A stretch of DNA of 64,000 nucleotides, taken from positions 296,627-360,626 of the forward strand of contig NZ_JAGEOJ010000013.1 of the NCBI RefSeq assembly GCF_017573505.1, read 5' to 3'. Positions 61,319 to 64,000 of this stretch are shown piece by piece (position 1 is the stretch's first letter; every line of letters begins with the position of its first letter). The DNA is from Actinomadura barringtoniae (GTDB taxonomy: Bacteria > Actinomycetota > Actinomycetes > Streptosporangiales > Streptosporangiaceae). Both the position numbers and the translations under genes were made by a program. Under the pieces are notes generated by a model that ran no database searches, was not told where the DNA came from, and saw only the letters and a program-made list of their open reading frames with translations.

Positions 61319-62250
61319 CGCCGCGCACCAGGCCCACCCGCCGCAGCCGTTCCGGGGGTGCGCGTGCGCCGAGGACGAGTCCGGAGCTCATCGCCGAGCT
61401 GGCGTTCCGACTCACCGACCGCGACCGGCAGATCCTCCGGCTGGTGTGGGAACACCGTGTCCTCACTACTCAGCAGCTCGCTGACTTGAGGTTCCCGAGC
61501 CTCGTCCGCGCGCAACAGCGGCTGCGGGTGTTGCATCTGTGGCAGGCATTGCTGCGCTTCCAGCCATGGGTTCCGGTCGGCACCGCCGCCCTTCACTGGG
61601 TGCTCGGACCCGCCGGTGCGCACGTCCTGGCCGTCGAAGACGGCACCAGCGTCCGCGAACTGGGCTACCGGCAAGACACCGCCCTGGATATCGCAGTGTC
61701 ATCCAAGCTCAGCCATCAAGTCGGAGTGAATGAGTTCTTCACCCGCTTGCACGCCTACGCCCGCCACCGCGACGACGGCACCCAGCTCCAGCAGTGGACG
61801 CCCGAGCGGCGCTGCGCCTCGCTGGACGGCGGCCGGGTCAGACCCGATGCGTACGGCCGATGGAGCGAGACGGTCTCGCGACAGGGGCCGGCGAGCGTGG
61901 AGTTCTTCCTCGAGCACGACACCGGCACCGAAACCCTCACCCGCGTCGCAGCCAAACTCCACGGCTACGCCGCCCACGCCCGCACCACCGGCCACCTCAC
62001 CCCGGTCTTGTTCTGGCTGCCCAGCACGGCTCGCGAAGCCAACCTCCGCCGGCTCCTGACCGATCCACCCGTACCAGTCGCCACCGCCGTCCACACACCA
62101 GACACGGCACGGGAGGGACCAGCCGGAGCGGTGTGGCTCCCGGCCGGGGTCACCGCGCCTCGTCGCCGGTTGGCCGACCTCGCCAACGCATGGGAGTTCA
62201 CCGACCCAGAGCCTGCACCCGGCAGCGACCTGTTCACCAGGGGCCCCTAA
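61315..62250 (+). CDS. Replic_Relax family protein, element 2 copy
   Basis: A 311-residue protein with the same plan: winged helix (LTDRDRQILRLVWEHRVLTTQQL), LLRFQPWVPVGTAALHWVLGPAGAH and FLEHDTGTETLTRVAAKL. Clearly more diverged from the element 1 copy than the neighbouring ATPases, as expected if it recognises an element-specific DNA site. ATGA overlap with the coupling protein gene. Confidence 0.82.
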   Translation: MTPRTRPTRRSRSGGARAPRTSPELIAELAFRLTDRDRQILRLVWEHRVLTTQQLADLRFPSLVRAQQRLRVLHLWQALLRFQPWVPVGTAALHWVLGPAGAHVLAVEDGTSVRELGYRQDTALDIAVSSKLSHQVGVNEFFTRLHAYARHRDDGTQLQQWTPERRCASLDGGRVRPDAYGRWSETVSRQGPASVEFFLEHDTGTETLTRVAAKLHGYAAHARTTGHLTPVLFWLPSTAREANLRRLLTDPPVPVATAVHTPDTAREGPAGAVWLPAGVTAPRRRLADLANAWEFTDPEPAPGSDLFTRGP

Positions 62251-63242
62251 TGCCGGTGATCGTCGCCGGAGTCGCCGTCCTCGTGCTGGCTGTGGTCCTG
62301 TTCGCCGGTGCCCTGGGCGGCGTGCTCGGCGCTGCCCTCCCCGGCGGTGGAGATGCCGCTTGCCAGACGGGTCCGGGCCGGGCTGCGATTGCGCAGATCC
62401 CGGCCGCCTACCTGCAGGCGTACGTGAAGGCGGGGGCTGAGTACGGGATCCCGTGGAACGTGCTGGCTGCGGTCGGGGCGATGGAGTCCGACCACGGCCG
62501 GGGTAATGGCTCGGGAGTCAGGTCGGGCCGTAACTCGGCGGGTGCGGCCGGGCCGATGCAGTTCGTGTCCGGTACCTGGGACGGCTACGGCGTGGACGGT
62601 GATCACGACGGCAAGAAGGATGTGTACGACTCGGCGGACGCGATTCCCGCCGCCGCGCGTCTGCTGAAGGCCAACGGTGCGCCCGAGCACATGGAGCGGG
62701 CGCTGTTCGCCTACAACCACTCCGACATCTACGTGAAGAAGGTCCTGGCCCAGGCCGCCGCCTACGGCAAGGACGCGGGCGCGGCCTCATGCCCGGTGGT
62801 GCCGGTGGCGGCATCTGGGCGGGCGGCGGTCGCAGTGCGTGCCGCGCTGCGCTATCTGGGCACCCCGTACTCGTGGGGCGGCGGCGGGCCGAACGGTCCC
62901 AGCACTGGTATCGCGCAAGGTGCGGGGATCGTCGGGTTCGACTGCTCCGGCCTCACCCTCTATGCGTGGCATCAGGCGGGGATCTCCATCCCGCGGACCT
63001 CGCAAGACCAGTGGTCGACCTTGCCGCACGTGCCGGCGGGGCGCGAGGCTCCCGGCGATCTGGTGTTCTTCAAGGGCGCCCTCGGCTCGATGAGCCGCCC
63101 CGGACACGTCGGCCTGGTGCTGGGCGGCGGAAAGATGATTGAGGCGCCACACACCGGCGCCCGCGTACGGATCAGCTCCATCCGGACCCGATCGGACCTG
63201 GTCGGCTACGCCCGCCCCGGAACCGGGTCTGGCACGGCTTGA
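62250..63242 (+). CDS. VirB1-like transglycosylase / NlpC-P60 hydrolase, element 2 copy
   Basis: 330 residues from ATG 62250 (TAATG overlap with the previous stop; a longer frame upstream is shadow). Catalytic Glu in AAVGAMESDHGRG, Cys in GFDCSGLTLYAWHQAG and His in SRPGHVGLVLGGGKM. Nearly the same as the element 1 enzyme in the P60 domain. Confidence 0.92.
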   Translation: MPVIVAGVAVLVLAVVLFAGALGGVLGAALPGGGDAACQTGPGRAAIAQIPAAYLQAYVKAGAEYGIPWNVLAAVGAMESDHGRGNGSGVRSGRNSAGAAGPMQFVSGTWDGYGVDGDHDGKKDVYDSADAIPAAARLLKANGAPEHMERALFAYNHSDIYVKKVLAQAAAYGKDAGAASCPVVPVAASGRAAVAVRAALRYLGTPYSWGGGGPNGPSTGIAQGAGIVGFDCSGLTLYAWHQAGISIPRTSQDQWSTLPHVPAGREAPGDLVFFKGALGSMSRPGHVGLVLGGGKMIEAPHTGARVRISSIRTRSDLVGYARPGTGSGTA

Positions 63243-63339
63243 TCGCATCATGCTGCCCATATGACCTAGCGCTCCCCTCTCCCTCCGCTCAACGCCCTGG
63301 TGAGCGCGCATCAGGCGGTGATTCCGGCGCAGGCCACAG

Positions 63340-63461
63340 GCTTAGACGACGCGGAGGTCAGGCTGTACCGCGCGGTGTGCGGTGGGAAAGGTCCAACTCG
63401 ACTTTGCGGAGCAGACGATCGTCAAGGACTGGCGCACTGCACGACCTCGGCCTGGAATAGG
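63340..63461 (+). pseudogene. Broken C-terminus of the HNH-like secreted protein gene
   Basis: Reading with frame changes gives EVRLYRAVCGGK, then VQLDF-EQTIVKDWRTA, then HDLGLE and a stop. This is the end of the intact element 1 protein (VEFKLYRAVCDDKVQL...AKNWRTALHDLGLE). At least two single-base indels break the frame, and the signal peptide and HNH-like part are gone. Confidence 0.65.
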
Positions 63462-63580
63462 CGAGCACGATCGTCCACGAAGCGATGCAGGCTGGCGGCG
63501 GCCGAGTCCCCCACGGTCTCGGCCGCACGCCGCACCCACAACAAATCGGCCGGGCTCAACGACGCCTAGCGTGCCCTAAA

Positions 63581-63619
63581 CCCCCCAGCTCAGGCGCCCC
63601 CTGAACGTCGGATCCAGCG
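63581..63619. other. 39-base noncoding block, element 2 copy
   Basis: Identical to 25128-25166 although adjacent bases differ; weaker similarity continues to about 63707 (matching up to about 25257). The hairpin TCAGG-CGCCC-CCTGA is kept. The 63462-63888 spacer contains no supported gene. Confidence 0.5.
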
Positions 63620-63818
63620 GCCGATGCGCACGAGATTAGGGGCGCGATCCCCCGCACCTCCACCGCTCATTCCACCGATGCGATGAGCGGCCGGTCCTGC
63701 GCGGCCAACGGCCACAAGCTGCCGGGGCAGGTACGGGCTCGGATGTGCGCTAATCGGGCCGCAACCACCGGCATGGGATCGGGCTCCGGACGCGCGCGAC
63801 GCTCGGGCCGTAGAGCGT

Positions 63819-63848
63819 GTCACCGCGCCCCTGGCGGGACGCGGTGAC
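63819..63848. terminator. Inverted repeat GTCACCGCG/CGCGGTGAC, element 2 copy
   Basis: Same 9-base arms as the hairpin at 34491-34522 in element 1, again just downstream (minus strand) of the Cys-motif protein gene. The shared position supports a terminator. Confidence 0.6.
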
Positions 63849-63888
63849 CTCCCGGTGCCTGCGGCGGCGGGCGCGCGGGCGGACCGGT

Positions 63889-64000
63889 TTAGGGGGCGGT
63901 GGTGCCGCATCTGGGCGGGTCCAGGAAGCGGCATAGGCTGCACCCGCCCGCACCGTCGCAGCCATTCACCTCGGAAGCGGGCACGATGCCGTGGCTGAGG
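63889..64000 (-). CDS. C-terminal part of the Cys-motif protein, element 2 copy (cut by window edge)
   Basis: 37 C-terminal codons before the TAA stop (63889-63891), reading VPASEVNGCDGAGGCSLCRF and ending CGTTAP. The CDGxGxCxxCR pattern matches the end of the element 1 protein at 34575-34934. The start is outside the window. It shows that the two elements regain synteny here. Confidence 0.6.
   Translation of the reverse strand, partial: LSHGIVPASEVNGCDGAGGCSLCRFLDPPRCGTTAP

Overview
The window is high-GC DNA with short intergenic spacers, many GTG starts and dense 4-base ATGA/GTGA gene overlaps, which points to an actinomycete. A multi-domain chaplin, a DUF5703 protein and a topA neighbourhood suggest Streptosporangiales, perhaps Actinomadura-like; the genus is inferred.

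Layout. (1) 1-7044 is chromosomal backbone: the N-terminal part of topA, a DUF5703 protein, a very long cell-surface chaplin, a secreted protein, an M20 peptidase and tRNA-Leu(GAG). (2) 7029-47204 is a complete integrative conjugative element (element 1, about 40.2 kb). It lies between the 3' end of the tRNA-Leu gene and a 17-base repeat of that end. (3) 47188 to beyond 64000 is a second, related element (element 2) in direct tandem behind the first. Its far end is outside the window.

Both elements carry the same core in the same order. A minus-strand, six-gene, translationally coupled operon encodes a degenerate DNA-methyltransferase-like protein, an intact-looking DNA methyltransferase, a small zinc-ribbon protein, a short conserved protein, a resolvase-like protein lacking the catalytic serine, and a large serine integrase. 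A divergent plus-strand operon encodes a sigma-like DNA-binding protein, a VirB2-like pilin, a VirB6/TrbL-like membrane protein, a PrgI (VirB3-like) protein, a VirB4 ATPase, a VirD4-type coupling ATPase, a Replic_Relax protein and a transglycosylase/NlpC-P60 hydrolase. Together these should excise, process and transfer the element. The conjugation proteins of the two elements are close to identical over long stretches, while the integrases and resolvase-like partners have diverged.

Element 1 cargo (23.2-47.1 kb) includes a charged coiled-coil protein, an HNH-like secreted protein, a TRADD-N-associated membrane protein and a block of surface or secreted proteins: an L,D-transpeptidase, a collagen-like protein and an M43-type metalloprotease with a substituted catalytic Glu. 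It also has a tandem PLAT protein, a hairpin-rich noncoding region of about 680 bases, an eight-gene minus-strand operon facing an XRE-TPR regulator plus GNAT gene across a perfect inverted repeat, and a membrane BTAD protein. Comparison with element 2 shows that about 9 kb of this (25.26-34.48 kb) replaces about 0.1 kb at the same site.

Most noteworthy: the integrase reading frame runs through the att core. When the element sits beside the tRNA gene, the tRNA sequence supplies the integrase stop codon. When it is joined to another element end (tandem, or by inference the excised circle), the integrase gains a 19-residue tail. Each operon also pairs an active-looking enzyme with a degenerate relative twice over, for integrase and for methyltransferase.
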